A DNA stretch of 16,596 nucleotides from Bacteroides sp. (GTDB lineage Bacteria; Bacteroidota; Bacteroidia; Bacteroidales; Bacteroidaceae), in assembly GCA_019416685.1 (NCBI GenBank), contig DXWV01000068.1, forward strand, positions 1-16,596. The letters are read 5' to 3'. A program made the position numbers and the translations under genes. Each line of letters begins with the position of its first letter. Position 1 is the first letter of the stretch. The notes below the pieces were generated by a model that did not search any database, was not told the DNA's origin, and saw nothing but the letters and a program-made list of their open reading frames with translations. This document shows, in pieces, positions 1 to 7,337 of the stretch.

Positions 1-1
1 C

Positions 2-2389
2 TACGCGGAAATTTGTATCATCAAACGGGATGGTAAAAGAGAAGATTTCTCTATTAGTAAAATTAAGAACGCTATAACCAAAGCGTTCAATGCCTCCGGC
101 ATCACCGAAGAGCAGCAGCTCGTGGCTGACATTACCATGAATGTCATCAGCCGTTTTTCCAATCCCACTATTACTGTAGAAGAGATTCAGGATCTGGTAG
201 AAAAAGAATTAATGAAAGTACGGCCCGAAGTAGCCAAAAAGTACATTATCTACCGCGAATGGCGTAATACGGAACGTGATAAAAAGACTCAAATGAAACA
301 CGTAATGGATGGTATTGTAGCCATTGACAAAAACGATGTAAATCTGAGCAATGCAAATATGAGCAGTCACACTCCGGCAGGTCAGATGATGACTTTTGCA
401 TCGGAAGTGACCAAAGACTATACATATAAATACCTGTTACCCAAACGATTTGCAGAAGCGCACCAGTTGGGCGACATTCACATCCACGATCTGGATTATT
501 ATCCGACAAAGACGACAACCTGTATTCAGTATGATATGGACGATCTCTTCGAGCGTGGGTTCCGCACCAAGAATGGAAGCATCCGTACTCCGCAAAGCAT
601 ACAAAGTTATGCAACACTCGCCACTATCATCTTTCAGACCAACCAGAATGAGCAACATGGCGGACAAGCAATCCCTGCATTCGATTTCTTCATGGCAAAA
701 GGAGTAAGCAAATCATTCCGCAAACATCTGAGTTCATTCATCAGTTTTTACGTTGCAATGGAAAGCAACACAGCTGTAGAAGAAAAAGCAATTCGTGCAT
801 TAATAGAAGAGCACCTTCCTTCTATCAAAACCAGTGAACTGGAACGCGAAACACTACGCATGGCACTGACTGCTTTGCAGATCAATATAGACAAAGAACA
901 CCTGGCACGCATCATAGAAAAAGCTTACTTTCAGACTCGCAAAGATACGCACCAGGCTATGGAAGGCTTTATTCATAACCTCAACACAATGCATTCACGT
1001 GGAGGCAACCAGGTGGTATTCAGTTCTATAAATTACGGAACAGATACTTCTGCCGAAGGACGCATGGTGATTGAAGAACTACTGACAGCCACTATCGAAG
1101 GGCTCGGTACCCGCGGAGAAGTACCGGTATTCCCCATTCAGATATTTAAGGTGAAAAACGGAGTATCTTACTCAGAAGAAGATTATCAAAAGGCAATGAA
1201 TGATTTTGAAGCGGCAGAGGAAGGGCGCATGACTTTCAGTGCTCCCAACTTCGACCTTTTTCTGAAAGCCTGCCGTACAACAGCCAAGGCACTATTCCCC
1301 AATTTTATGTTCCTGGATGCACCGTTCAACCAAAACGAGAAATGGGATGCCAACGATCCGAAACGCTATCGCTATGAATTGGCAACAATGGGTTGCCGTA
1401 CACGTGTATTTGAGAACGTTGCCGGAGAAAAGTCTTCATTAGGACGAGGAAATCTCTCATTTACTACTCTGAATATGCCCCGCCTGGCTATTGAGGCACG
1501 CATTAAAGCAGAAAGTATCATTGAAGACAAACGCAATACAGATGCCATTGAGATGAAAGCCAAAGAGATTTTTCTGGAGTCAGTACGTGAAATGGCCACT
1601 CTGGTAGCAGACCAGCTTTATGCCCGGTATCAATATCAGCGTACCGCATTGGCACGTCAGTTCCCATTTATGATGGGCAATGACGTATGGAAAGGAGGCG
1701 GTAATCTGAATCCGAATGAGGAGGTAGGTGATGTATTGCGCAGTGGTACACTGGGCATTGGCTTCATCGGTGGACATAATGCCATGGTAGCACTCTATGG
1801 CAAAGGACATGGCCACAGCGATAAAGCGTGGAATACGTTGTTCGAGGCTGTGATGGAGATGAATAAAGTAGTAGACGAATATAAAGCTAAATATAACCTT
1901 AACTATTCTGTGCTGGCAACCCCAGCCGAAGGTCTTTCCGGACGTTTCACCCGGATGGATCGCCGTAAATATGGCAAAATTGAAGGGGTAACTGATAATG
2001 ATTACTACGTAAACTCTTTCCATGTGGATGTAAAAGAGCCTATCAGCATCGTAGAAAAGATTAAACGTGAGGCCCCCTTCCATGCCATTACACGTGGAGG
2101 ACACATCACTTATGTAGAGCTGGATGGTGAAGCACAGAAGAATATACGTGCCATCGCTAAAATAGTGAAAGTTATGTATGACGAAGGTATCGGCTATGGT
2201 TCCATCAATCACCCGGTAGACACCTGTCATAACTGTGGATACAAGGGAGTCATTTATGACAAATGCCCGGTATGCAGAAGTGAGAATATTTTGCGTATGC
2301 GCCGCATCACCGGCTATCTGACAGGTGATTTAAGTTCGTGGAATTCAGCTAAACGGGCAGAAGAAAAAGATAGAGTAAAACACTTGTAG
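2..2389 (+). CDS. nrdD: Anaerobic (class III) ribonucleoside-triphosphate reductase, 5' end outside window
   Basis: Makes deoxyribonucleotides from ribonucleoside triphosphates without oxygen, using a glycyl radical. The open frame runs in from the window edge, so only the first few residues are missing; 795 codons are visible and the GTG at 122 is internal. The first ~90 residues resemble an ATP-cone (the in-frame stretch IIKRDGKRE near codons 7-15), the allosteric domain of many NrdD proteins. The catalytic core follows. Cys codons at 521-523 (TTTCIQYD) and 1394-1396 (MGCRTR) fit the two active-site cysteines. Near the C-terminus two CxxC pairs (Cys codons 2225, 2234, 2264, 2273) form the zinc site. 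The glycyl-radical Gly is in RRITGYL (codon 2312-2314), and the ending DRVKHL is typical of the family. nrdG, its activase, is 106 nt downstream and probably co-transcribed. Confidence 0.97.
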   Translation, partial: YAEICIIKRDGKREDFSISKIKNAITKAFNASGITEEQQLVADITMNVISRFSNPTITVEEIQDLVEKELMKVRPEVAKKYIIYREWRNTERDKKTQMKHVMDGIVAIDKNDVNLSNANMSSHTPAGQMMTFASEVTKDYTYKYLLPKRFAEAHQLGDIHIHDLDYYPTKTTTCIQYDMDDLFERGFRTKNGSIRTPQSIQSYATLATIIFQTNQNEQHGGQAIPAFDFFMAKGVSKSFRKHLSSFISFYVAMESNTAVEEKAIRALIEEHLPSIKTSELERETLRMALTALQINIDKEHLARIIEKAYFQTRKDTHQAMEGFIHNLNTMHSRGGNQVVFSSINYGTDTSAEGRMVIEELLTATIEGLGTRGEVPVFPIQIFKVKNGVSYSEEDYQKAMNDFEAAEEGRMTFSAPNFDLFLKACRTTAKALFPNFMFLDAPFNQNEKWDANDPKRYRYELATMGCRTRVFENVAGEKSSLGRGNLSFTTLNMPRLAIEARIKAESIIEDKRNTDAIEMKAKEIFLESVREMATLVADQLYARYQYQRTALARQFPFMMGNDVWKGGGNLNPNEEVGDVLRSGTLGIGFIGGHNAMVALYGKGHGHSDKAWNTLFEAVMEMNKVVDEYKAKYNLNYSVLATPAEGLSGRFTRMDRRKYGKIEGVTDNDYYVNSFHVDVKEPISIVEKIKREAPFHAITRGGHITYVELDGEAQKNIRAIAKIVKVMYDEGIGYGSINHPVDTCHNCGYKGVIYDKCPVCRSENILRMRRITGYLTGDLSSWNSAKRAEEKDRVKHL

Positions 2390-2393
2390 AGTT

Positions 2394-2477
2394 GAAAATG
2401 GAAAGTTGAAAATGGAAAATTACCATTCAGCATGACAACGCACGCAGCTAATTTTCCATTTTCAACTTTCCATTTTC
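2394..2477. repeat. 29-bp perfect inverted repeat built from heptamers, nrdD-nrdG spacer
   Basis: Left arm 2394-2422 and right arm 2449-2477 are exact reverse complements over 29 bp, with a 26-nt loop (2423-2448). The left arm lies in four 7-bp units, GTTGAAA, ATGGAAA, GTTGAAA, ATGGAAA (2391-2418). The right side holds five units of the opposite orientation from 2452 to 2486 (TTTTCCA, TTTTCAA, CTTTCCA, TTTTCCA, TTTTCAA). It begins 5 nt after the nrdD stop codon and ends 18 nt before the nrdG start. In a transcript it would form a long A/U-rich hairpin. It is not a classical terminator, since no U-tract follows and nrdG should be expressed together with nrdD. A processing or stability element is possible. 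Confidence 0.9.
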
Positions 2478-2495
2478 CATTTTCAATTAAATCAA

Positions 2496-2966
2496 ATGAA
2501 GACTCTCAACTTGCTATACACTTATCCGGAAACGATAGTAGATGGTGAAGGCATCCGGTATTCCATTTATCTGGCAGGATGCCATCATTGTTGTCCGGGA
2601 TGTCACAACCCGGAGAGCTGGAACCCGTGTGCCGGTGAAGAGCTGACAGAAGAACGAATCATAGATATGATCCGTGAAATAAAAGCGAATCCACTATTGG
2701 ACGGAGTAACCTTCTCGGGAGGCGATCCGTTTTTTAATCCCGAAGCTTTTCTTTTATTAGTGAAACGGATAAAGGAAGAAACCCGGCAAAACATCTGGTG
2801 TTACACCGGATATACCTATGAAGAGATACAGGCAGAGCCCCGGTTAACAGCAATCCTGCCCTATATTGATGTGCTTGTAGAAGGGCGTTTCATCCAGACA
2901 CTTTATTCGCCTCATCTGGAATTCAGAGGAAGCAGTAACCAACGGGTGATTCGCCTGCACCGCTAA
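2496..2966 (+). CDS. nrdG: Anaerobic ribonucleotide reductase activating protein (radical SAM)
   Basis: Generates the glycyl radical on NrdD by reductive cleavage of S-adenosylmethionine at a [4Fe-4S] cluster. The 156-residue length is normal for NrdG. The cluster motif CxxxCxxC is seen at C29, C33 and C36 (GCHHCCPGCHNPESW), and the SAM-binding GGDP motif at 75-78 in TFSGGDPF. The C-terminal EFRGSSNQRVI stretch also fits the family. The ATG at 2496 gives the expected N-terminus, with the first Cys at residue 29; there is no Shine-Dalgarno sequence, as usual in Bacteroides. It follows nrdD on the same strand and probably shares its transcript across the hairpin spacer. Cytoplasmic, oxygen-sensitive partner of NrdD. 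Confidence 0.96.
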   Translation: MKTLNLLYTYPETIVDGEGIRYSIYLAGCHHCCPGCHNPESWNPCAGEELTEERIIDMIREIKANPLLDGVTFSGGDPFFNPEAFLLLVKRIKEETRQNIWCYTGYTYEEIQAEPRLTAILPYIDVLVEGRFIQTLYSPHLEFRGSSNQRVIRLHR

Positions 2967-2998
2967 AAAAACTTATATTCAACTGATCCTAACAACTG

Positions 2999-3041
2999 AA
3001 AATGCTTTTGTTTTGTTTAATTTACAAGACTAAAGCATTTT
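2999..3041 (+). terminator. Hairpin after nrdG, possible terminator
   Basis: AAAATGCTTT (2999-3008) pairs exactly with AAAGCATTTT (3032-3041) around a 23-nt loop, followed by T, C, G, TTT. It lies 32 nt after the nrdG stop and ends only 6 nt before the ATG of the MFS gene, so it could end the nrdDG transcript or lie in the leader of the exporter gene. The stem is A/T-rich and the T-run is short, so strong termination is doubtful. Confidence 0.4.
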
Positions 3042-3047
3042 TCGTTT

Positions 3048-4448
3048 ATGGACCAAACACTTACCCCAAAAGCTTCTGACACAGAAGAAACAGACGGCCT
3101 TCCCCTTCCGCGACGGATATGGGCAGTAGTAGCCATATCTTTTGCGCTTTGCATGTCGGTACTTGATATTAATATTGTAAATATCGTATTGCCCACTCTT
3201 TCACACGACTTCGATGTATCTCCTTCCGTTATCACATGGATTATGAACGGATACCAGCTGGCAATCGTAATTTCATTATTATCCTTTTCTTCGTTAGGAG
3301 AAATATACGGATACAGACGCGTTTATCTCTCGGGAATAGCGCTCTTTTGCATCACCTCATTAATCTGCGCACTGTCTACTTCATTCTGGACACTGACACT
3401 TGCACGTATCTTTCAGGGATTCAGTGCTTCTGCCATTACCAGCGTGAACACAGCCCAATTACGTACCATCTATCCGCGCAACCAGATTGGACGCGGAATG
3501 GGAATCAATGCAATGGTAGTTGCCATATCCGCAGCTGCAGGACCTTCCATAGCAAGCGCCATACTTGCCGTCAGTTCATGGCACTGGTTATTTGCCATCA
3601 ACATACCTTTAGGACTAACAGCCCTGATACTCGGACACAAATATCTACCCCGGAAAGAAGAACGTTCCAAGCGCAAGTTTGATATAAAAAGTGCTATTGC
3701 CAACGCAGTTACATTCGGACTACTTATTTATACAATGGACGGATTTGCTCATCACGAGCGAATGGACTACATTGCCATTCAGATAGTTATATTGGTTATA
3801 GTAGGCATCTACTACGTTCGCCGGCAATTGGGACAATCCTCTCCGCTTTTGCCGTTGGATTTACTAAAAATACCCATTTTCACTTTATCCATCAGCACTT
3901 CCATCTGTTCGTTTACCGCACAGATGCTGGCAATGGTTTCCCTGCCTTTTTTCCTGCAAAACACGTTGGGACACAGTGAGGTTATGACTGGTTTACTACT
4001 GACTCCATGGCCTATTGCCACTCTGATTACCGCACCTACAGCCGGATACCTTGTGGAACGTATCCATCCGGGAATCTTGGGAAGTATCGGTATGATACTT
4101 TTCGCAACCGGACTCTTTTCACTGTCTACACTCACCGCAGAATCAACTGATCTCAGCATTATCTGGCGATTGGCACTATGTGGTGCAGGCTTCGGTCTGT
4201 TTCAAACACCCAATAACAGTACGATCATATCCTCCGCACCTACCGCACGGTCGGGAGGAGCCAGCGGAATGTTGGGAATGGCAAGGTTATTGGGACAAAC
4301 ATTCGGAACAACACTTGTTGCATTGCTATTCAGCTTCATAGCACATGAAAAGAGTACTTCCGTCTGCTTGCTCGTAGGAAGTGGATTTGCAGTGGTAGCA
4401 GCTATTATCAGCGGATTACGGATTTCTCAACCTTCAACGGTAAAGTAA
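3048..4448 (+). CDS. MFS transporter, DHA2 (EmrB/QacA-like) drug:proton antiporter family
   Basis: Predicted inner-membrane proton-coupled exporter of 466 residues. TM1 contains LDxxIVNxxLP (residues 39-49), the signature of the DHA2 group, with an acidic residue at D40. Motif A-like SLGEIYGYRR lies at 82-91, motif B LARIFQGFSAS at 118-128, and motif C plus the DHA2 segment WHWLFAINIPLG at about 165-189. Two further hydrophobic segments after the charged loop at 200-215 (about 217-256) suggest 14 rather than 12 transmembrane helices. No periplasmic adaptor or TolC-like gene is adjacent, so it is not an obvious tripartite EmrAB set. Substrate unknown. The ATG at 3048 is preceded by a hairpin; no clear promoter was seen. 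It converges on the HAD gene downstream. Confidence 0.9.
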   Translation: MDQTLTPKASDTEETDGLPLPRRIWAVVAISFALCMSVLDINIVNIVLPTLSHDFDVSPSVITWIMNGYQLAIVISLLSFSSLGEIYGYRRVYLSGIALFCITSLICALSTSFWTLTLARIFQGFSASAITSVNTAQLRTIYPRNQIGRGMGINAMVVAISAAAGPSIASAILAVSSWHWLFAINIPLGLTALILGHKYLPRKEERSKRKFDIKSAIANAVTFGLLIYTMDGFAHHERMDYIAIQIVILVIVGIYYVRRQLGQSSPLLPLDLLKIPIFTLSISTSICSFTAQMLAMVSLPFFLQNTLGHSEVMTGLLLTPWPIATLITAPTAGYLVERIHPGILGSIGMILFATGLFSLSTLTAESTDLSIIWRLALCGAGFGLFQTPNNSTIISSAPTARSGGASGMLGMARLLGQTFGTTLVALLFSFIAHEKSTSVCLLVGSGFAVVAAIISGLRISQPSTVK

Positions 4449-4502
4449 TATCATGTATTTCCTCCATATACCTCAACAAAAGCGATACACAGAGTATATA
4501 TA

Positions 4503-4564
4503 TTGCCTGCATGCAGGATACGCCCGACGTACATACAGCCAAGGCGTACTCTGCATGCAGGCAA
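4503..4564. repeat. Nested palindrome between convergent genes
   Basis: Arms 4503-4524 and 4543-4564 are reverse complements at 20 of 22 positions, with an 18-nt loop. Each arm is itself palindromic: CCTGCATGCAGG at 4506-4517 and CTGCATGCAG at 4551-4560. It occupies the 139-bp gap between the end of the MFS gene (plus) and the end of the HAD gene (minus), the usual place for a bidirectional terminator, but no T-tract follows either arm. It could instead be a REP-like element or a protein-binding site. Confidence 0.8.
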
Positions 4565-4587
4565 AGTAACTCTCACATACCGGTACT

Positions 4588-5211
4588 TTACAGACCCGCT
4601 AACAACTGTGACAATTCTTTCCGCCAGTCCATACCATTCTCAGGTTGATAAGTATGCAGCCCAAACTCTTTGCCGATATGTATATTCGAAGCTCCATCGT
4701 CAACAAAAAGTGTTTCGGAAGGAAGCATGCCACTATCTTTCAACATATAGTTAAATATTTCCGGTTCAGGCTTGGTGCAACCGATCTGATAAGACAGATA
4801 CAATTTATCACAATAATCCGTCAAAGGCTTCCCCTGAGAAGAAAATCCGGGACTGCATGCCCACGACATTACATAGGGATTCGTATTACTTAAAATATAT
4901 ACATGATAAGACTTTCTGAGTTCCAGCATATAATCAAGCTTGCGTATATCTACCCCCGTGAAGAATCCCAGCCATGCCTGTCTGGTCTCCTCCATTGTCA
5001 GTTCACGTCTGCACAACTCTCCCAGCTTATCCCGAAATCCTTCTGCTGTCAGTTTACCCTCTTCCAGCTCCTGGAAAATACCAGTCTGATGATACTTATC
5101 CAAACGTGTTTCTGCATCTTTCAGTCCTAATTTAATAAAGGCCTGAACCGCTTTATCACGATCTATGTCAGCAATGACACCCCCAAAGTCAAATACGATG
5201 TTCTTTACCAT
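4588..5211 (-). CDS. HAD-superfamily hydrolase (YihX-like phosphatase)
   Basis: Probable cytoplasmic phosphatase of 207 residues acting on a small phosphorylated metabolite, perhaps a sugar phosphate. The four HAD motifs are present: motif I VFDFGGVIADID with nucleophile D8 (DxG rather than DxD, as in YihX-type members), motif II LSNTN with S108, motif III CTKPEPEIF with K147, and motif IV FVDDGASNI with D171 and D172. The region between residues about 15 and 100 would be the helical cap (subclass I). The ATG at 5211 directly precedes the conserved VKNIVFDFGG start. A Bacteroides -7-like element lies 23 nt upstream. It stands alone, converging with the MFS gene; the decayed phnW lies upstream on the same strand. 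Substrate cannot be told from sequence. Confidence 0.88.
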   Translation of the reverse strand: MVKNIVFDFGGVIADIDRDKAVQAFIKLGLKDAETRLDKYHQTGIFQELEEGKLTAEGFRDKLGELCRRELTMEETRQAWLGFFTGVDIRKLDYMLELRKSYHVYILSNTNPYVMSWACSPGFSSQGKPLTDYCDKLYLSYQIGCTKPEPEIFNYMLKDSGMLPSETLFVDDGASNIHIGKEFGLHTYQPENGMDWRKELSQLLAGL

Positions 5212-5234
5212 AATACCCGATGTTATATTTAGGG

Positions 5235-5242
5235 CAAAGATA
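5235..5242 (-). promoter_or_regulatory. Candidate -7 promoter element for the HAD gene
   Basis: On the minus strand this reads TATCTTTG, a match to the Bacteroides -7 consensus TAnnTTTG. It lies 23 nt upstream of the ATG at 5211, implying a short leader. No good TTTG -33 element is found at the expected spacing (TTTC lies 16 nt upstream), so support is partial. Confidence 0.5.
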
Positions 5243-5324
5243 AGCCTTATCTTCCTATGAAACAGTGTATAAGTGCTTGATCTTCATCAAAAAAGATGCT
5301 TAACAGGCTCTCCCCTGAGAGAGT

Positions 5325-5995
5325 TTAATATTCAGTATCCCTCACCGCTTCTACCAATCGCCTGAAATCATCAGGATGTACGTCTCCGATATTTCCAATA
5401 CGGAATGTATCTGCCTTTGATATTTTTCCAGGATAGATAACGAAGCCTTTCTCTTTTAATTTCAGATAGAATGCTTTGAAGTCAAAATCAGCCTTCGGAC
5501 AAAGGAAAGAGGTGATAATGGGCGACTGAATGGCATCATCCAGCAAGGTTTTAAAACCCAGTTAACGCATTCCTTCAACCAACACACGATGATTTGCACA
5601 ATAACGGGCATAGCGGGCTTCTACTCCACCTTCTTCAATCAACTCAGTAAGTGCCTGCTTAAATGCACGTACAACGTGGGTGGGAGACGTGAAACGCCAC
5701 TTACCATTTCCTTTTTCCATCGTCTCCCATTGATCATAGATATCAAGGGAAAGAGAACGGGCTATCCCCTTGCAACGTATCAACTCCGAACGGCGGGCGA
5801 TAATGAAACCAAATCCCGGAACTCCCTGAATGCATTTATTAGAACTACTGATCAGGAAATCAATTCCTAATTCATGAACATCCAGAGGAATACCACCAAA
5901 GCTACTCATACAATCAACTTTTTGCCATGCATCTTCACTGTGTGTGAAAGTTCGTGAATAGGATTGAGAATACCAGTAGTTGTCTCACAATAGGA
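5325..5995 (-). pseudogene. phnW: Remnant of 2-aminoethylphosphonate:pyruvate aminotransferase
   Basis: The intact enzyme is a PLP-dependent aminotransferase that interconverts 2-aminoethylphosphonate and phosphonoacetaldehyde. Three blocks in family order are readable: SYCETTTGILNPIHEL onward (5995 to about 5915), then VDCMSSFGGIPLD through SSNKCIQGVPGFGF to LVEGMR (about 5918 to 5565), then LGFKTLLDDAIQSPI to the C-terminus (5561-5325). The PLP lysine of SSNKC is kept (codon 5835-5837). Lesions: roughly the first 130-140 residues are absent; a frameshift lies at about 5911-5917; and an in-frame TAA at 5562-5564 sits between GMR and LGFK, where the two sides are in the same frame. The family is about 360 residues and about 220 codons remain. 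Homology fades at about 5995 into A/T-rich DNA. No other phosphonate gene is in the window. Confidence 0.9.
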
Positions 5996-6152
5996 AAAGA
6001 AATTAAATTATAAAGCTGCATAAATCTAATACTTATAATTATAAACATATAATTATATATACATAGAATAATTGCCAATAAAATATATATATTTTCCAAG
6101 CTATTCTATCAGAAAATTCCGTTCTTTACAAAATTAAGTAAAAACTACATCT
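5996..6152. other. A/T-rich junction between phnW remnant and methyltransferase gene
   Basis: About 157 bp, very rich in A and T, with runs of alternating AT near 6040-6100. No coding signal is seen. It marks the point where phnW homology stops and presumably carries the promoter of the methyltransferase gene, although no clean TAnnTTTG was found on the plus strand (TATATTTT near 6085-6095 is the closest). Confidence 0.6.
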
Positions 6153-7037
6153 ATGACCCTACTTGACAAATTCAGATACAAAGTAAAATGTACCTGTAAC
6201 AACTATTTCTGGAAACAAACTCTCAAGAAAATGAAGCAGAAAATACGTGCTTATTATTCAGCTCATCCTTCCGAATACAAAGAAATAAACGAAGCACTTT
6301 CATACATGAGACAACACAAGTTATGTACTTTCCCTTCTCCGTTTATTGAAAAATACAATAGTAAAAAAATAGCAGTACAAAAAGACCCTGAAAACGGACT
6401 ACTTTATGTCATTCACGAAAAGAAAAAACTCTATTTTAGACGGTCTTACAATCCAACAACCGTGAGATACTGTTATTGTGGACTTATCACGGAGCAGGAT
6501 GCTGACTCTCCTCATTGCTATACAGATAGTAAGTTTAAAATAGAAAACAAAGAAGTTCTATTTGATATCGGAAGTGCAGAAGGCATCTTTGTGCTTTCAA
6601 ATATAGAGAAAATCGGCTACGCAGTCTTATTTGAAAAAGATAAGGAATGGGTCGAAGCACTTGAAGCGACCTTCGCACCATGGGCAGAAAAGATAACTAT
6701 CGTTCCTAAATACGTATCAGATCATAATGATAAGGAAAGTATCAGCATTGACAGTTTTTGCACAAGTTACCCATATCGTCCCGACTTCATTAAAATAGAT
6801 GTAGAAGGAGCAGAACAAGATGTCTTGAATGGAATGGAACAGCATTTGGAAACTATCCCGCTCAAGATAGCTTTATGTACCTATCACAAAGCCGAAGACC
6901 ACTCTCTGTTCTGCAAATGGCTTTCCGGAAAAAGTTTTAAAATAACTTCGTCAAAAGGAGTGATGATATTTTTGAATGATATCCGGTCGCTCAACCCACC
7001 TTATTTCAGAAAAGGGTTAATAAGAGCCTATAAGTAA
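6153..7037 (+). CDS. FkbM-family SAM-dependent methyltransferase
   Basis: Predicted O-methyltransferase of 294 residues. The SAM-binding motif I is LFDIGSAEGIF (DIGSAEG at 138-144), an acidic residue follows the next strand (E161 in LFEKD), and the FkbM hallmark KIDVEGAE is at 214-221 within DFIKIDVEGAEQDVLNGM. The CTYHKAEDH segment at 242-250 also fits the family. The first ~130 residues match nothing I recognise and are rich in Lys and Tyr. FkbM proteins often methylate sugars or polyketides and usually sit beside glycosyltransferases, but none are here. The gene is visibly more A/T-rich than its housekeeping neighbours and abuts a broken phnW, which suggests transfer or relocation. Its acceptor is unknown. 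Confidence 0.88.
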   Translation: MTLLDKFRYKVKCTCNNYFWKQTLKKMKQKIRAYYSAHPSEYKEINEALSYMRQHKLCTFPSPFIEKYNSKKIAVQKDPENGLLYVIHEKKKLYFRRSYNPTTVRYCYCGLITEQDADSPHCYTDSKFKIENKEVLFDIGSAEGIFVLSNIEKIGYAVLFEKDKEWVEALEATFAPWAEKITIVPKYVSDHNDKESISIDSFCTSYPYRPDFIKIDVEGAEQDVLNGMEQHLETIPLKIALCTYHKAEDHSLFCKWLSGKSFKITSSKGVMIFLNDIRSLNPPYFRKGLIRAYK

Positions 7038-7337
7038 CTCAAATTCGACACAATGCGAACTATCACCGGGCGATAATAAAAAAAACGGAGGTTGTAAAAA
7101 AGCTACAAATTGGTTTTAAACCAAGGTACTGTTTGGTCGGTGAAGAACGAGGCGTTGGTTTAAAACCCTACCCCCCCACTAAAAACCATGCAGCACACTT
7201 CTCCAGACACTAAGTAAAGAACAAAACACATAATTTATAGTCGTTCTCTATTCATAATAATCGCACAATATACACACAAGAGGCACAAAGGATATTAAAG
7301 CCCCTGTACCTCCTGTATATTCTGTACTGAAATTATC
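7038..7337. other. 300-bp non-coding spacer between convergent genes
   Basis: This spacer separates the 3' end of the methyltransferase gene (plus) from the 3' end of rseP (minus). It contains an A8 run (7078-7085), the palindromic TTGGT element at 7110-7167, and a C7 run (7171-7177). The rest, 7180-7337, shows no reading frame with a recognisable product and no convincing RNA fold by eye. A transcript terminator for each convergent gene is expected here, but none with a clear stem plus T-tract was found. Confidence 0.6.
7110..7167. repeat. Palindromic TTGGT element
   Basis: GGTTTTAAACC (7112-7122) is the exact reverse complement of GGTTTAAAACC (7157-7167), an 11-bp stem around a 34-nt loop. 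The left arm is also palindromic about T7117 (TTGGTTT/AAACCAA, 7110-7124). TTGGT occurs three times on the plus strand at 7110, 7133 and 7155, spaced 23 and 22 bp. ACCAA (7120-7124) can alternatively pair with TTGGT at 7133-7137. It may be an interspersed repeat or a structured RNA. Confidence 0.7.

Noticed and set aside
1580..2230. A 216-codon open frame on the minus strand opposite nrdD
   Set aside because: It lies wholly antisense to conserved nrdD codons and the translation matches no family I recognise; it is a by-product of nrdD codon use.
3048..4448. EmrA-EmrB-TolC type tripartite pump
   Set aside because: Only the EmrB-like exporter is present; no membrane-fusion or outer-membrane partner is next to it.
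5308..5321. CTCTC/GAGAG hairpin near the phnW 3' end as a terminator
   Set aside because: Only 5 bp of stem, with no adjacent T-tract on the minus strand.
5562..5564. Possible recoding (readthrough) of the TAA in phnW
   Set aside because: The same remnant also has a frameshift and lacks its N-terminal third, so it is a pseudogene; UAA is not a known recoded codon in this setting.
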